A DNA stretch of 64,000 nt from Serpentinicella alkaliphila (GCF_018141405.1 NZ_CP058648.1:1131001-1195000); one strand, 5' to 3'. Counted from the first letter of the stretch, positions 18,169 to 27,240 are shown. Program-made: numbers and translations. The notes: generated by a model not told the origin, from the sequence alone.

Positions 18169-19032
18169 ATGAAATCTATTACTGTTAAATCAAGAGCAAA
18201 GATTAATTTATCCCTAGACGTTATTGGAAAAAGGCCTGATGGTTACCATGAGGTCCAAATGATAATGCAACAAGTTGATCTTTACGATGACATAAAAATA
18301 ATTGAGAATAAAGATAAAAATAATATAGTGGTTACAAGTAACTGTGAGTTTATTCCTAAAAACAACACAAATATTGCCTATAAGGCTGCAGAATTAATAA
18401 AAGAGCAATTTAACATCTCTTATGGAATTAATATTCATATTCAAAAAAATATACCCGTAGCTGCAGGGCTAGCCGGTGGTAGTGCAAATGCTGCTGGAGT
18501 ATTAAAAGGGTTAAATGAAATGTGGAAATTAGGACTTTCAACGGAAGAATTGATGGATATAGGTGTGAAAATAGGTGCTGATGTTCCTTTTTGTATTTTG
18601 GGAAGTGCTGCTTTAGCTGAGGGAATTGGAGAGAGACTAACTCCTCTAGAAGGACTTAAAAATACATGGGTTGTTTTAGCTAAACCATCAATTTCTGTTT
18701 CTACAGCAGAGGTATACAGAAATCTGGATTTGGATAAGATTACAAGGAGACCAGAAACATACAAGCTAATAGAAGCTATGAAGGAGCAGGATTTATATAC
18801 ATTATCTAAAGATATGGCCAATGTATTAGAAACAGTTACAGAAAGAAAGCATGCAGTAATAAGACAACTTAAAAGTAAAATGATGGAATACAATGCCCTA
18901 GGAAGCATGATGTCTGGCAGTGGGCCAACAGTCTTTGGTATCTTTAAAAACTATAAGAAGGCAAAGGCTGCCTATGATAATTTATTAGTAATAAATAAAC
19001 AGACATATTTAACACAAACATATAATGAATAA
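18169..19032 (+). CDS. ispE: 4-diphosphocytidyl-2-C-methyl-D-erythritol kinase
   Basis: A 287-residue GHMP-family kinase of the MEP isoprenoid pathway. It phosphorylates CDP-methylerythritol at the 2-OH. Motif 1 is RAKINLSLDVIGKRPDGYHE; the ATP loop is VAAGLAGGSANAA, as in the family PxxAGLGGGSADAA; the third motif is GSMMSGSGPTVFG. The length is typical. The ATG follows a GGGGAGAAGG ribosome site. The next gene, a nucleotidyltransferase, begins 18 nt after the stop and is probably cotranscribed. Confidence 0.96.
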   Translation: MKSITVKSRAKINLSLDVIGKRPDGYHEVQMIMQQVDLYDDIKIIENKDKNNIVVTSNCEFIPKNNTNIAYKAAELIKEQFNISYGINIHIQKNIPVAAGLAGGSANAAGVLKGLNEMWKLGLSTEELMDIGVKIGADVPFCILGSAALAEGIGERLTPLEGLKNTWVVLAKPSISVSTAEVYRNLDLDKITRRPETYKLIEAMKEQDLYTLSKDMANVLETVTERKHAVIRQLKSKMMEYNALGSMMSGSGPTVFGIFKNYKKAKAAYDNLLVINKQTYLTQTYNE

Positions 19033-19050
19033 TCAAAAACAGAGGTAAAT

Positions 19051-19782
19051 ATGAACGCAGTTATTTTGGCTGGTGAAGATAATAATAAGAAAAGTGATAT
19101 AGAGCATAAGGCAGGGATTCTAATTAATGGAATACCTATGATTAATTATGTTATAAATGCCCTAGAACAAAATTCGAGAATTAGTAGAATAATTGTAGTT
19201 GGAAATAAACAAAAGCTAAAAGATATAATTAAATCTAATATTGATATAATAGATGGTAATGGTTCAATGTTTGATAATTTTAAAACCGGTATAGATTACC
19301 TCAATACTAACGAGAAGGCACTCATAGTAACCTGTGATATCCCGTTAATAACCACTAATAATATAGATGACTTTTTAAATAAAGCTATAGAATCCAATGG
19401 AGATTTATGTTATCCAATAATACATAAAATAAATTGCGAAGAAAAATATTCTGATTTAAAAAGAACCCATGTAACTCTGAAGGAAGGTATATTTACGGGA
19501 GGAAACATAATTTTAGTTAATCCGACAATTACAAATAAAATTGAGGAAAAGGCCAGAGTACTTATAAAACATAGAAAGAACCCTATAGCTATGACATATA
19601 ATTTAGGGGTAGGGTTTTTAGGTAAGCTACTTACAAAACAATTGTCAGTAATAGAATTGGAGAATCATTTATCAAAGTTATTGAATATTAGAGCTAAGGC
19701 TATTGTTACAAGCTTTCCTGAATTAGGATGCGATGTAGATCGGGAAGAGCATTTAGAAAAAATAAAAAAATATATAATATAG
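19051..19782 (+). CDS. MobA-like NTP transferase domain protein
   Basis: 243 residues. The opening NAVILAGEDNNKKSDIEHKAGILINGIPMINYVINAL is a nucleotidyltransferase P-loop variant followed by the sugar or alcohol acceptor region, and CDIPLIT holds the metal-binding Asp. Families with this fold include MobA, IspD and MurNAc-type nucleotidyltransferases. The typical GGxSxRMG loop is altered (AGEDNNKKSD), so activity on a standard substrate is not assured. It follows ispE by 18 nt, which could hint at isoprenoid chemistry, but the same pair is often seen in Clostridia without a proven link. The substrate is unknown. Confidence 0.8.
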   Translation: MNAVILAGEDNNKKSDIEHKAGILINGIPMINYVINALEQNSRISRIIVVGNKQKLKDIIKSNIDIIDGNGSMFDNFKTGIDYLNTNEKALIVTCDIPLITTNNIDDFLNKAIESNGDLCYPIIHKINCEEKYSDLKRTHVTLKEGIFTGGNIILVNPTITNKIEEKARVLIKHRKNPIAMTYNLGVGFLGKLLTKQLSVIELENHLSKLLNIRAKAIVTSFPELGCDVDREEHLEKIKKYII

Positions 19783-19784
19783 AT

Positions 19785-19820
19785 AAAAATTGGACACTAA
19801 AATAGTATCCAATTTTTTTT
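19785..19820 (+). terminator. Terminator after the ispE-nucleotidyltransferase pair
   Basis: AAAAATTGGACACTA / TAGTATCCAATTTTT, one mismatch, continuing into T's. Confidence 0.8.
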
Positions 19821-19920
19821 ATTTTAACAGATGTTTTAGTTGGATAATTTCTCTGCATATAAATATCCAAAATTGTAAAAATTATAGTTGACTATAAAGA
19901 CGATATAAAGAGGTGTTTCT

Positions 19921-20136
19921 ATGGATTTTTTAAATATGGTGTATGAAAGTATAAAGGGAGTATTTAATCTTGCAGTTTTGAGTTTAACAGTACTTATAGG
20001 GTTTTATTTAATTATAGTGGATAAACCTACTTTACTCAAAAAGAAGCTAAGAAGAGAGGCTATTTTGGCAAAAACCTTAGGCTATATTTATATATTCGGA
20101 GGTATTACGTTATACGCTGTATTTACATGGCTATAA
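19921..20136 (+). CDS. Small two-helix membrane protein upstream of gerA
   Basis: A 71-residue protein with two transmembrane segments (about 14-32 and 49-69) joined by a basic loop (KKKLRREAILAK). It resembles the CLC_0170-type small proteins found next to clostridial germination operons; the function is unknown. It starts with ATG after AGAGGTG and lies 18 nt before gerAA, so it is probably the first gene of that operon. Confidence 0.7.
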   Translation: MDFLNMVYESIKGVFNLAVLSLTVLIGFYLIIVDKPTLLKKKLRREAILAKTLGYIYIFGGITLYAVFTWL

Positions 20137-20154
20137 AAGAGGAGGAGAAATACT

Positions 20155-21741
20155 ATGAGCTTGTGGGAAAATTTATTTGGCAAAAAAACATCTGGTGAAC
20201 CAGCTCCTGGGCCAGAAACTAAGTTAGAAAAGGATATAGATAAAAATTTAGAAATGTTTAAAGAAACATTAGTTGACTGTGATGATGTTATTTACAGGGA
20301 GGCTTCAGTCGGGAAAAAGGGTGATTTTAAAGTAGCATTAATTTACGTCGACGGTATGGCAAACAGGGATTTACTAAATAGAGATGTTCTTAAAAACTTA
20401 ATGATAAGTTCAAGAATTGCAGAGCCAGATGAACGAACAATTAAAAACAAAGTACATGAATTAATTTTTGAGCAAAATATAACGACAACAGAGATTAAGG
20501 AGCTCGAGACATTAGAGCAGTGTATTACTAATATTTTAAGTGGAGAAACAATTCTACTATTAGATAAATCAGATAAACCCTTGGTAATTGCCTCTAGAGG
20601 TTTTGTTACTAGAGGTGTATCAGAGCCCTCAACAGAGGCAGTAGTTAGGGGACCTAGAGATGGTTTTGTAGAGACAGCTAGGATGAATACAGCTCTAATT
20701 CGAAGAAGAATTAGAGACCCAAAACTTAAAATAAAGGTAAGGCAAATAGGAAGAAGATCTAAAACTGACGTAAATATAATGTACATAGAAGATTTAGTAA
20801 ATAGAAGGGCACTTGAGCTTGTTGAGGAAAGACTAAATACAATTGATATAGACGCAATTCTAGATAGTGGATTCGTTGAACAATTAATCGAAGACGATTG
20901 GAAATCCCCCTTTCCACAAATGCAAAATACTGAAAGACCAGACACAGCTGCAGCAGCACTATATGATGGTAGGATAGTTATAGTGGTTGACAACACCCCT
21001 TTTATTTTAGTTGTACCTACAACCTTTAATGCACTTTTGCAGGCTACTGAGGATTATTATGAGAGATGGACAATTGCCAGCGCAGTTAGAATATTAAGAT
21101 ATGTTGCAGTGTTTATAGCATTACTTGCTCCATCTCTATATGTTGCATTAACCTCCTATCATCCTCAAATGATACCGACACAGCTGGCTTTAGTCATAGG
21201 AGCAACAAGGGAGGGAGTTCCTTTCCCGGCAATTGTTGAAGCGCTTATTATGGAGTTAACTATTGAGATTTTAAGGGAGGCGGGAGTTAGACTACCTGGG
21301 CCGATTGGCGCAACAATAGGTATTGTCGGAGGATTAGTAATTGGACAGGCAGCCGTAGAAGCTGGTTTAGTTGCCCCTTTAATGGTAATCACTGTAGCAG
21401 TTACAGCTATTTCATCATTTTCAATACCAAGCTATAATCTAGCTATTGGATTTAGACTAGTACGCTTCCTATTTATATTTGCAGCAGGATTTTTGGGGCT
21501 ATACGGAGTAGTGCTCATATTTTTACTGGTATTAGTTCATCTATGCAGTCTAAAAAGCTTTGGAATACCATATATGTCTCCCTTTGTGAACTATGTAGAT
21601 AATGTAGGGGATTTAAAGGATACTTTTGTACTGTTCCCGCTACCGGGCCTTAAAAGAAGAAGCTCTATAGCCTTTAGAAAAAATAAAGTTAGATTGGATG
21701 ACAAAAGGCCAGAGCAATTCTATAGGGAGGAGGATAAATAA
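20155..21741 (+). CDS. gerAA: Spore germination protein, GerA family A subunit
   Basis: A 528-residue germinant-receptor A subunit that sits in the spore inner membrane. A long soluble N-terminal part (about 1-285) carries the family patterns VALIYVDGMANRDLLNRDVL and EAVVRGPRDGFVETARMNTALIRRR. It is followed by about five transmembrane helices (300-480) with VALTSYHPQMIPT and ARLPGPIGATIG-like motifs. The start is ATG after GAGGAGG, and the stop overlaps the start of the B subunit gene (TAATG). Together with GerAB and GerAC it would sense a small-molecule germinant; the ligand cannot be predicted. Confidence 0.95.
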   Translation: MSLWENLFGKKTSGEPAPGPETKLEKDIDKNLEMFKETLVDCDDVIYREASVGKKGDFKVALIYVDGMANRDLLNRDVLKNLMISSRIAEPDERTIKNKVHELIFEQNITTTEIKELETLEQCITNILSGETILLLDKSDKPLVIASRGFVTRGVSEPSTEAVVRGPRDGFVETARMNTALIRRRIRDPKLKIKVRQIGRRSKTDVNIMYIEDLVNRRALELVEERLNTIDIDAILDSGFVEQLIEDDWKSPFPQMQNTERPDTAAAALYDGRIVIVVDNTPFILVVPTTFNALLQATEDYYERWTIASAVRILRYVAVFIALLAPSLYVALTSYHPQMIPTQLALVIGATREGVPFPAIVEALIMELTIEILREAGVRLPGPIGATIGIVGGLVIGQAAVEAGLVAPLMVITVAVTAISSFSIPSYNLAIGFRLVRFLFIFAAGFLGLYGVVLIFLLVLVHLCSLKSFGIPYMSPFVNYVDNVGDLKDTFVLFPLPGLKRRSSIAFRKNKVRLDDKRPEQFYREEDK

Positions 21742-22853
21742 TGTATAAAAATAACGATAAAATTTCGTTAGGTCAGCTTGTGCATATACTAATGCTTACA
21801 ATAGTTGGGGTGGGGGTGTTAACTCTACCAAGTGCTATAACTGAAGAGCTAGGTGTAGACGGTGTTTTTGTTCTATTAATTGGAGGGGCTTTAGTTTTAG
21901 TAATAGCAAATCTAATAGGTAGGATTATGAAACTATTTCCTGGAAAGAGCTATACGGAAATATTATCAGCATGCTTTACTAAGCCAATAGCTTATATAAT
22001 TATATTTTTATTTTTAATATACTCTCTAGTAATTAACGCCTTCGTAGTTAGGGTATTTGGTGAAGTGGTTAAAATGTATTTATTGATTAGAACACCTATT
22101 GAAGTAATAATATTTAGTATGCTCCTAATAACTGCATATTTAGCGAGAAAGGGAATAGAGCCACTAGGAAGGGCAGCAGAGCTACTTTTCCCATTAATTA
22201 TGGTTCCTGCTGTCATCTTGTTTATACTCGCTGCTGCAGATGTTGATCCGACAAATTTTCTGCCAATTTTTCAAGCATCCCCTATAGATATAATCCGTGG
22301 AGTACCGACTGCACTCTTTGCCTTTGCAGCCTTTGAGTTTATGTTAATATTCGGAAAATTTCTAAGTAAAACTGATCAGGCACCAAAGGCTTTATCTATT
22401 GGAATGGGAATAGTTATAGCAGTATATGTATTGATTTTTGCTGTTGCCTTAGGGGTATTTGGAGAACCCCAATTAAAGCATTTAATTTGGCCTACATTGA
22501 GTTTGTTTAAAATTATAGAATTTCCAGGTCTGTTTATTGAAAATGTAGAATCCTTAGTTATGGTTATTTGGGTCTTTATCGTGTTTATGTCCATAGCACC
22601 TGTACATCTTGGAAAGACCGTACTTATAGGGGAGCTTTTAAATTTAAAGGAAAGAGATTTCTTTGCCCTACCCTTAGTTCCAATTCTATATTTGACAGCA
22701 TTAATACCCGAGAGCGTAGCTGAAACATATAGATATATGGATATATTTTCAAAATATGCCATACCCTTTTTTGCTTTAATATTGCCAATTCTTATTTTCC
22801 TAGTAGGGAGTGTTAGAAAAGGTAAGGGAAAGGAGAGTGGGGGCCGTGCTTAA
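21741..22853 (+). CDS. gerAB: Spore germination protein, GerA family B subunit (permease-like)
   Basis: A 370-residue integral membrane protein of the APC-superfamily spore germination permeases, with about ten transmembrane helices. The opening IGVGVLTLPSAI-type helix (VGVGVLTLPSAITEELG) and GRAAELLFPLIMVPAVI are characteristic. It forms the ligand-binding part of the germinant receptor. It overlaps gerAA at its start and gerAC at its end, which indicates translational coupling in a classic A-B-C operon. Confidence 0.95.
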   Translation: MYKNNDKISLGQLVHILMLTIVGVGVLTLPSAITEELGVDGVFVLLIGGALVLVIANLIGRIMKLFPGKSYTEILSACFTKPIAYIIIFLFLIYSLVINAFVVRVFGEVVKMYLLIRTPIEVIIFSMLLITAYLARKGIEPLGRAAELLFPLIMVPAVILFILAAADVDPTNFLPIFQASPIDIIRGVPTALFAFAAFEFMLIFGKFLSKTDQAPKALSIGMGIVIAVYVLIFAVALGVFGEPQLKHLIWPTLSLFKIIEFPGLFIENVESLVMVIWVFIVFMSIAPVHLGKTVLIGELLNLKERDFFALPLVPILYLTALIPESVAETYRYMDIFSKYAIPFFALILPILIFLVGSVRKGKGKESGGRA

Positions 22854-23976
22854 AAGGAAAGCGCTTATTTTAATAGTTATTACATCCCTTCTTTTATCAG
22901 TAGCCTTAACAGGCTGCTGGGATAAAATTGAAATAGATGAACGAGCTAATGTATTAACCTTAGGAATAGATATTAATGACCTTAATAGCGAAGATCCTAT
23001 TTTAGTTACATTTGTTATGCCAAATCCAGCAGCTATTCGTGGGGAAAGTGATGAGGGTACTTTAACAATTTCATCCCCGGGTATGAGTGTGAACACTGTT
23101 ATGATGCGTTTAGGGTTAAGGACTAGTAAAAGCCTATATTTAGGCCATCTAAGGGGTGTTTTAATTAGCGAAGAGGTGGCAAAACAGCCGATTATATTAA
23201 GGGAAATTTTCGATTTCTTAGAAAAGGATCCTCATATAAGTCGAAAAACTAGAATAGCAATAATTGAGGGCAGTGCAAAGGATGCTTTAGGAATATCACC
23301 AAATGTAGAACCGGATATTACTAAATATATTAAACAGGTTTTTGATAGAGCCCCTGAAACTAATAGAGCCCCTCTTCCAGATTTAAATAAAATATTTTAC
23401 GACTTTCATAAAAATGCAAGCGGCATAATTACGAGATTTATTCCGGGAGAAACGGATATAAAAGCTGCTGGAGCAGCAATATTTAAAGACTATGAATTTT
23501 TAGGCTTTATAGGAGAAGAGGTTAATAGAGGTCTAATGTTTTTAAAGGATGAGGCAAATATTAGCGTTTATTCCGTTGAACACAAAGGCCATGCTATAGG
23601 CTTTGAGGTGACCGATACTAAGACAAGATATAGCTTAGTTAGAGATGGTAATGAATTTAAAATAATAGTAGATGTAACCTTAGAGGGAGATATTAGACAA
23701 CATCTATTTAATCCGGAAACAGATGTCTTAGACACAGAATTAATAGAGGAGCTACAGGATTTATTTGCAGCAGAGGTAAAAGGGAATATGGAGCATACAC
23801 TAAATGTTATACAAAATGAATATGGAGTAGATGTAATAGGCTTTGACGACTATTTATATAAATTCCATACTAGTTTTTGGAACGAAATACGAGATGAATA
23901 TGAGAATATTTTCCCTCAAATGGAGGTTTTAATTAATGTAGATGCAAGCATAAGAAGGGTTGGTTTATCAAAATAG
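22846..23976 (+). CDS. gerAC: Spore germination lipoprotein, GerA family C subunit
   Basis: A 376-residue Ger(x)C lipoprotein. The signal ends in the lipobox ALTGC (C24 from the chosen start), followed at once by WDKIEIDE, the hallmark of GerAC proteins. The start is GTG at 22846, ten nt after AAGGAG. Two upstream in-frame GTGs (22810, 22837) would lengthen the basic N-terminus or abut the ribosome site. It overlaps the end of gerAB by 8 nt. It sits on the outer face of the spore inner membrane as part of the receptor. Confidence 0.94.
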   Translation: MLKRKALILIVITSLLLSVALTGCWDKIEIDERANVLTLGIDINDLNSEDPILVTFVMPNPAAIRGESDEGTLTISSPGMSVNTVMMRLGLRTSKSLYLGHLRGVLISEEVAKQPIILREIFDFLEKDPHISRKTRIAIIEGSAKDALGISPNVEPDITKYIKQVFDRAPETNRAPLPDLNKIFYDFHKNASGIITRFIPGETDIKAAGAAIFKDYEFLGFIGEEVNRGLMFLKDEANISVYSVEHKGHAIGFEVTDTKTRYSLVRDGNEFKIIVDVTLEGDIRQHLFNPETDVLDTELIEELQDLFAAEVKGNMEHTLNVIQNEYGVDVIGFDDYLYKFHTSFWNEIRDEYENIFPQMEVLINVDASIRRVGLSK

Positions 23977-23993
23977 AATATATTAATTAGCCT

Positions 23994-24023
23994 GTATAAA
24001 ATTTCCCCTAATTGTACATAATG
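23994..24023 (+). promoter_or_regulatory. Possible forespore (SigF/SigG-type) promoter of spoIIR
   Basis: GTATA (23994-23998) and, 18 nt later, CATAATG (24017-24023) resemble the -35 GNATA and -10 CATNNTA of forespore sigma factors. The gene behind it is forespore-specific in Bacillus. The motif is short, so this is tentative. Confidence 0.35.
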
Positions 24024-24062
24024 AAAGTATAACAATCAAATGGACATATAGGGGGAATTTTA

Positions 24063-24725
24063 ATGAATAAGCAAAAATTTAGTTACATAGTTATAGGGGT
24101 TGTATTATTAGCAATAGGTTTTAACTCTATAGGTAAAGAGACCTTTAGTTTGGAAAGAAGGGGACAAAATATAATACGTTTTCACGTCTTGGCAAATAGT
24201 GATTCCCCTGAAGACCAACAATTAAAAATAAAAGTAAGGGATAAGGTTATTGCTTATGTTTCAGATGTTTTAGAGGGATTAGAAAATGTTGATGAAACAA
24301 GAGAAGCATTAAAAAACAATATGGATAACATTCAGTCTATAGCAAGGCAAGAAGTAATTGATAACGGCTTTGATTTTAATGTAGCTGTTAATTTAGGAGA
24401 ACATGTATTTCCTACAAAAAGATATGGCAATGTAATTTTTCCTGCTGGAAACTATGAGGCCCTAAGAGTAATTATTGGAGAAGGGTATGGACAAAACTGG
24501 TGGTGTGTAATGTTCCCACCCCTATGCTTTGTTGATGTTAAACATGGTTTAACGGATGAAAAGACAAAGCAATATTTAAAAGAAGCATTATCTGAGGAAG
24601 AGTACGATACTATATATACAAATAATGATAATCAACAATTTCCATTACAACTTAAATCTAAAGTATTTGAAGTTATTAAAGAATCTAGGGTTAAGTTAGA
24701 TGAAAGACTGGCGTGGTTGTTCTAA
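24063..24725 (+). CDS. spoIIR: Stage II sporulation protein R
   Basis: A 220-residue secreted signalling protein. An N-terminal membrane signal (about 7-25) is followed by the SpoIIR domain, with IRFHVLANSDSPEDQQLKIK and NWWCVMFPPLCFVD as clear signatures. In Bacillus the forespore makes SpoIIR under SigF and exports it, which triggers SpoIIGA to process pro-SigE in the mother cell. Length and motifs are complete. A ribosome site TAGGGGG precedes the ATG. Confidence 0.96.
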   Translation: MNKQKFSYIVIGVVLLAIGFNSIGKETFSLERRGQNIIRFHVLANSDSPEDQQLKIKVRDKVIAYVSDVLEGLENVDETREALKNNMDNIQSIARQEVIDNGFDFNVAVNLGEHVFPTKRYGNVIFPAGNYEALRVIIGEGYGQNWWCVMFPPLCFVDVKHGLTDEKTKQYLKEALSEEEYDTIYTNNDNQQFPLQLKSKVFEVIKESRVKLDERLAWLF

Positions 24726-24753
24726 TATAAATGAATATAATACTAAAATATTA

Positions 24754-24789
24754 AGCCTATATCAATAACTAGTAAGTTAGATATAGGCT
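24754..24789 (+). terminator. Strong hairpin after spoIIR
   Basis: A perfect 10-bp stem AGCCTATATC / GATATAGGCT encloses a nested TAACT / AGTTA stem. There is no U tract (AATTATATG follows), so it may be a weak terminator or mRNA end. Confidence 0.5.
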
Positions 24790-24893
24790 AATTATATGTA
24801 ATATAATTAAAAATTCAGTATTGAACCGAAGTATATTGTATAATAGGACAAATAAGAGTAGAATATTAATGTAATAGGGAGGATGATAAATTT

Positions 24894-25934
24894 ATGAAAA
24901 AGTTAAAGATAATGGTAATATTCGGTGGTAAATCTGGGGAGCATGATGTTTCGCTGATGTCATCCGCTTCTGTAATGAAGACTATGAATAAAGAAAAATA
25001 TGAAATTATGCCTATAGGAATAACAAAAGATGGAAGATGGAAAAAGTACCTAGGAAATGTAGAGTATATTGACCCGAAAAATTGGTTAAATGAAACAGAA
25101 GATTATAATATAAATGAGTTGTTTTTAGACAAAGATAGTAGAGGAATAGATCTTGTGTTTCCAGTACTTCATGGACCATTTGGGGAAGACGGAACAATTC
25201 AAGGGCTATTAGAAATGGCTGATATTCCATATGTAGGTACAGGGGTATTATCATCAGCTCTAGCTATGGATAAGGTTGTTGCAAAGATGATGTTAAAGAG
25301 TGTAAATATACCTCAAGCAGAATTTGCTGTTGTATTTAGAAGTGATTTTATAAAGGATGAAAGTAAAGTTTTAGACGAATTAGAAAATAAATTTGGTTAT
25401 CCTATGTTTGTTAAACCTGCAAATTTAGGATCTAGTGTGGGGATATCTAAGGCTAAAAATAGAGAGGGTCTTATCGCCGCAATAAAAGAAGCAGGCAGCT
25501 TTGATAGAAAAATTGTAGTAGAGGAATTTATTGATGGAAGAGAAATAGAATGCTCTGTATTAGGAAATGAAAATCCAAAGACATCATTACCAGCGGAAGT
25601 AGTTCCAGCTCAAGAGTTTTATAACTATGAAGATAAATACATAGATGGTAAAAGCGAATTAATTGTTCCTGCTAAACTTGAAGAAAATATGATAAATAGT
25701 GTTAGAGAGCTGGCAGTTGAGGTATATAAACTATATGACTGTAGGGGTTTATCTAGGGTAGATTTCTTCCTAGAAAGAAATACAAATAGATTATTAGTTA
25801 ATGAAGTAAATACTATGCCTGGGTTTACAAGCATAAGTATGTACCCAAAAATGTGGGAGGCTACAGGCCTTGCTTATGGGGATTTAATTGATCAGCTTAT
25901 TGAACTAGCCCTAGACTTTGCTAAAAATAAATAA
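24894..25934 (+). CDS. ddl: D-alanine--D-alanine ligase
   Basis: A 346-residue ATP-grasp enzyme that joins two D-Ala for peptidoglycan precursor synthesis. The N-terminal motif is VIFGGKSGEHDVSLMSSASV, the ATP-grasp loop is FVKPANLGSSVGISK, and the metal and substrate end is FLLVNEVNTMPGFTSISMYP-like (LLVNEVNTMPGFT). The Glu in GEHDVS and the Ser in LGSSVG are those of active Ddl enzymes. The ATG follows GGGAGGATG. It is followed closely by DUF1934. Confidence 0.96.
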   Translation: MKKLKIMVIFGGKSGEHDVSLMSSASVMKTMNKEKYEIMPIGITKDGRWKKYLGNVEYIDPKNWLNETEDYNINELFLDKDSRGIDLVFPVLHGPFGEDGTIQGLLEMADIPYVGTGVLSSALAMDKVVAKMMLKSVNIPQAEFAVVFRSDFIKDESKVLDELENKFGYPMFVKPANLGSSVGISKAKNREGLIAAIKEAGSFDRKIVVEEFIDGREIECSVLGNENPKTSLPAEVVPAQEFYNYEDKYIDGKSELIVPAKLEENMINSVRELAVEVYKLYDCRGLSRVDFFLERNTNRLLVNEVNTMPGFTSISMYPKMWEATGLAYGDLIDQLIELALDFAKNK

Positions 25935-25974
25935 TATTTTTTAATTTTTGATAGTGGGATAAAGGATGTGTAAA

Positions 25975-26400
25975 ATGAAAGAGACAAAAGTAATACGTGT
26001 GATTGGGAAACAGAAAAACGTAGATGGTGAGCAGAGTGAAATAGAGCTTACTACAGAGGGAGTCCTTTACGAAAAAAATAATCATATTTATATTGTATAT
26101 GAGGAAACAGAGCTTTCAGGTATGGAAGGAACTACAACTACTTTAAAAATAGAATCCAATAAAAGGGTATCCATTAATCGTTTCGGTACAACGAAGAATC
26201 AGCTTATATTTGAAGAAGGCGAAAGCTATAAAACAGTGTATAATACTATGTATGGGAATTTTCCTATGGAAGTATTTACGAACTATTTATCTGTGAATTT
26301 GGATGAACAAAACAAGGGTGTTATTGAGATTCGTTATGATTTAAATGTGGCAGATAGTATGGAGCCCCTCATAAATAAACTAAAGATAGAGTTAATGTAA
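25975..26400 (+). CDS. DUF1934 family protein
   Basis: 141 residues forming a predicted lipocalin-like beta barrel. The family pattern is seen in GEQSEIELTTEGVLYEKNNH, IYIVYEETELSGMEGTTTTLKI and YGNFPMEVFT. The Bacillus relative is YwiB; its function is unknown. I choose the ATG at 25975 because AAAGGAT lies at the right distance; an ATG three codons earlier is embedded in that site. In many Clostridia this gene precedes argS, and here an ArgRS-like fragment follows 12 nt later. Confidence 0.85.
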   Translation: MKETKVIRVIGKQKNVDGEQSEIELTTEGVLYEKNNHIYIVYEETELSGMEGTTTTLKIESNKRVSINRFGTTKNQLIFEEGESYKTVYNTMYGNFPMEVFTNYLSVNLDEQNKGVIEIRYDLNVADSMEPLINKLKIELM

Positions 26401-26412
26401 TTAAGTAATATT

Positions 26413-27105
26413 ATGAGATTAGTTAATATAATTAAGCTTGAAATATTAGAACAAATCGAAAATAATATTAAACGAATTTACTCAATTGATGAAATTCCCA
26501 AATTGGTTATTAAGCTAAGTGAAAATGAACAATTTGGGGATTTTACAACTACAACAGCCCTTCAAATTAAATCTAAAGTCAACAAGTCCCCGATGGTTAT
26601 TGCTGAGGAGATATCAAGTTCTATTACCCTAACATCTGCCATATTGAAAAAAGTTGAAGTAGTCCCCCCTGGGTATATTAATCTATTTCTTCAGCCTAAC
26701 TGGAAGATAAAGAACCTAGAGGAACTAATTAAATATGGAGTTGAGTTTAATAGTAGTGTAGAAATTCCCAAAACTAGTTTAGAGGATATAGATTATATTA
26801 TTAAGCGCATTGATACTATTCAAATGATTCTTGCCAGAGAAAAATTCATACCAAACTATAACACTATTATTTGGGAGCAGCTTTATTTTGATGAAGAGAA
26901 GGAGCTCTTTAGTCTCTTTGTTAAGGTTATGTTTAATTACCAGAATTTTAATAAAAAGGATATGAATGTGTTATTAGAAGAGGTAATAAAGAAGTTCTAT
27001 GCATATTATAGTAAACTACAATTTAGAAAGTTAGATGACATCAGACTAAATCTGGTATTAAACATATTTTTAGGTATTAAAAGCATATTGAAGTCATATA
27101 ATTAA
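26413..27105 (+). CDS. ArgRS-like protein lacking the catalytic core
   Basis: 230 residues. Residues about 5-110 match the N-terminal tRNA-binding (Add-1) domain of arginyl-tRNA synthetase: ENEQFGDFTTTTALQIKSKV, SPMVIAEEI and KVEVVPPGYINLFL. Residues about 120-230 look like the DALR anticodon-binding domain: YIIKRIDTIQMILA, VIKKFYAYYSKLQF and RLNLVLNIFLGIKSIL. The Rossmann catalytic core with HIGH and KMSKS (over 300 residues) is absent. It cannot charge tRNA. It might bind tRNA-Arg as a regulator, or be a remnant that still reads through cleanly. No good ribosome site precedes the ATG, so translation may be coupled to DUF1934, 12 nt upstream. Domain assignments are by eye. Confidence 0.75.
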   Translation: MRLVNIIKLEILEQIENNIKRIYSIDEIPKLVIKLSENEQFGDFTTTTALQIKSKVNKSPMVIAEEISSSITLTSAILKKVEVVPPGYINLFLQPNWKIKNLEELIKYGVEFNSSVEIPKTSLEDIDYIIKRIDTIQMILAREKFIPNYNTIIWEQLYFDEEKELFSLFVKVMFNYQNFNKKDMNVLLEEVIKKFYAYYSKLQFRKLDDIRLNLVLNIFLGIKSILKSYN

Positions 27106-27180
27106 AGCTTTAACCTAACAAATATGTAGCTATCGTGTTAAGATCACCTGGGGGGACTCTATTAGAGTTACTATTAAATA

Positions 27181-27216
27181 TTGATAAAACTGAAAAAAAT
27201 TTAAAAGTTTTATCAA
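27181..27216 (+). repeat. Inverted repeat upstream of the symporter gene
   Basis: A perfect 11-bp inverted repeat TTGATAAAACT / AGTTTTATCAA (27181-27191 / 27206-27216), 24 nt before the start codon. It could be an operator or a leader hairpin. Confidence 0.6.
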
Positions 27217-27240
27217 AATATATAAAAAGGAGGACGAAAA

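Noticed and set aside
19855-19905. GCATA motif before the gerA operon, considered as a SigG promoter
   Set aside because: No matching -10 CATNNTA at the right distance; left out although the genes are expected to be forespore-specific.
20343-20996. Minus-strand frame of 217 codons within gerAA
   Set aside because: Mirror frame of a conserved gene, without ribosome site or family match.
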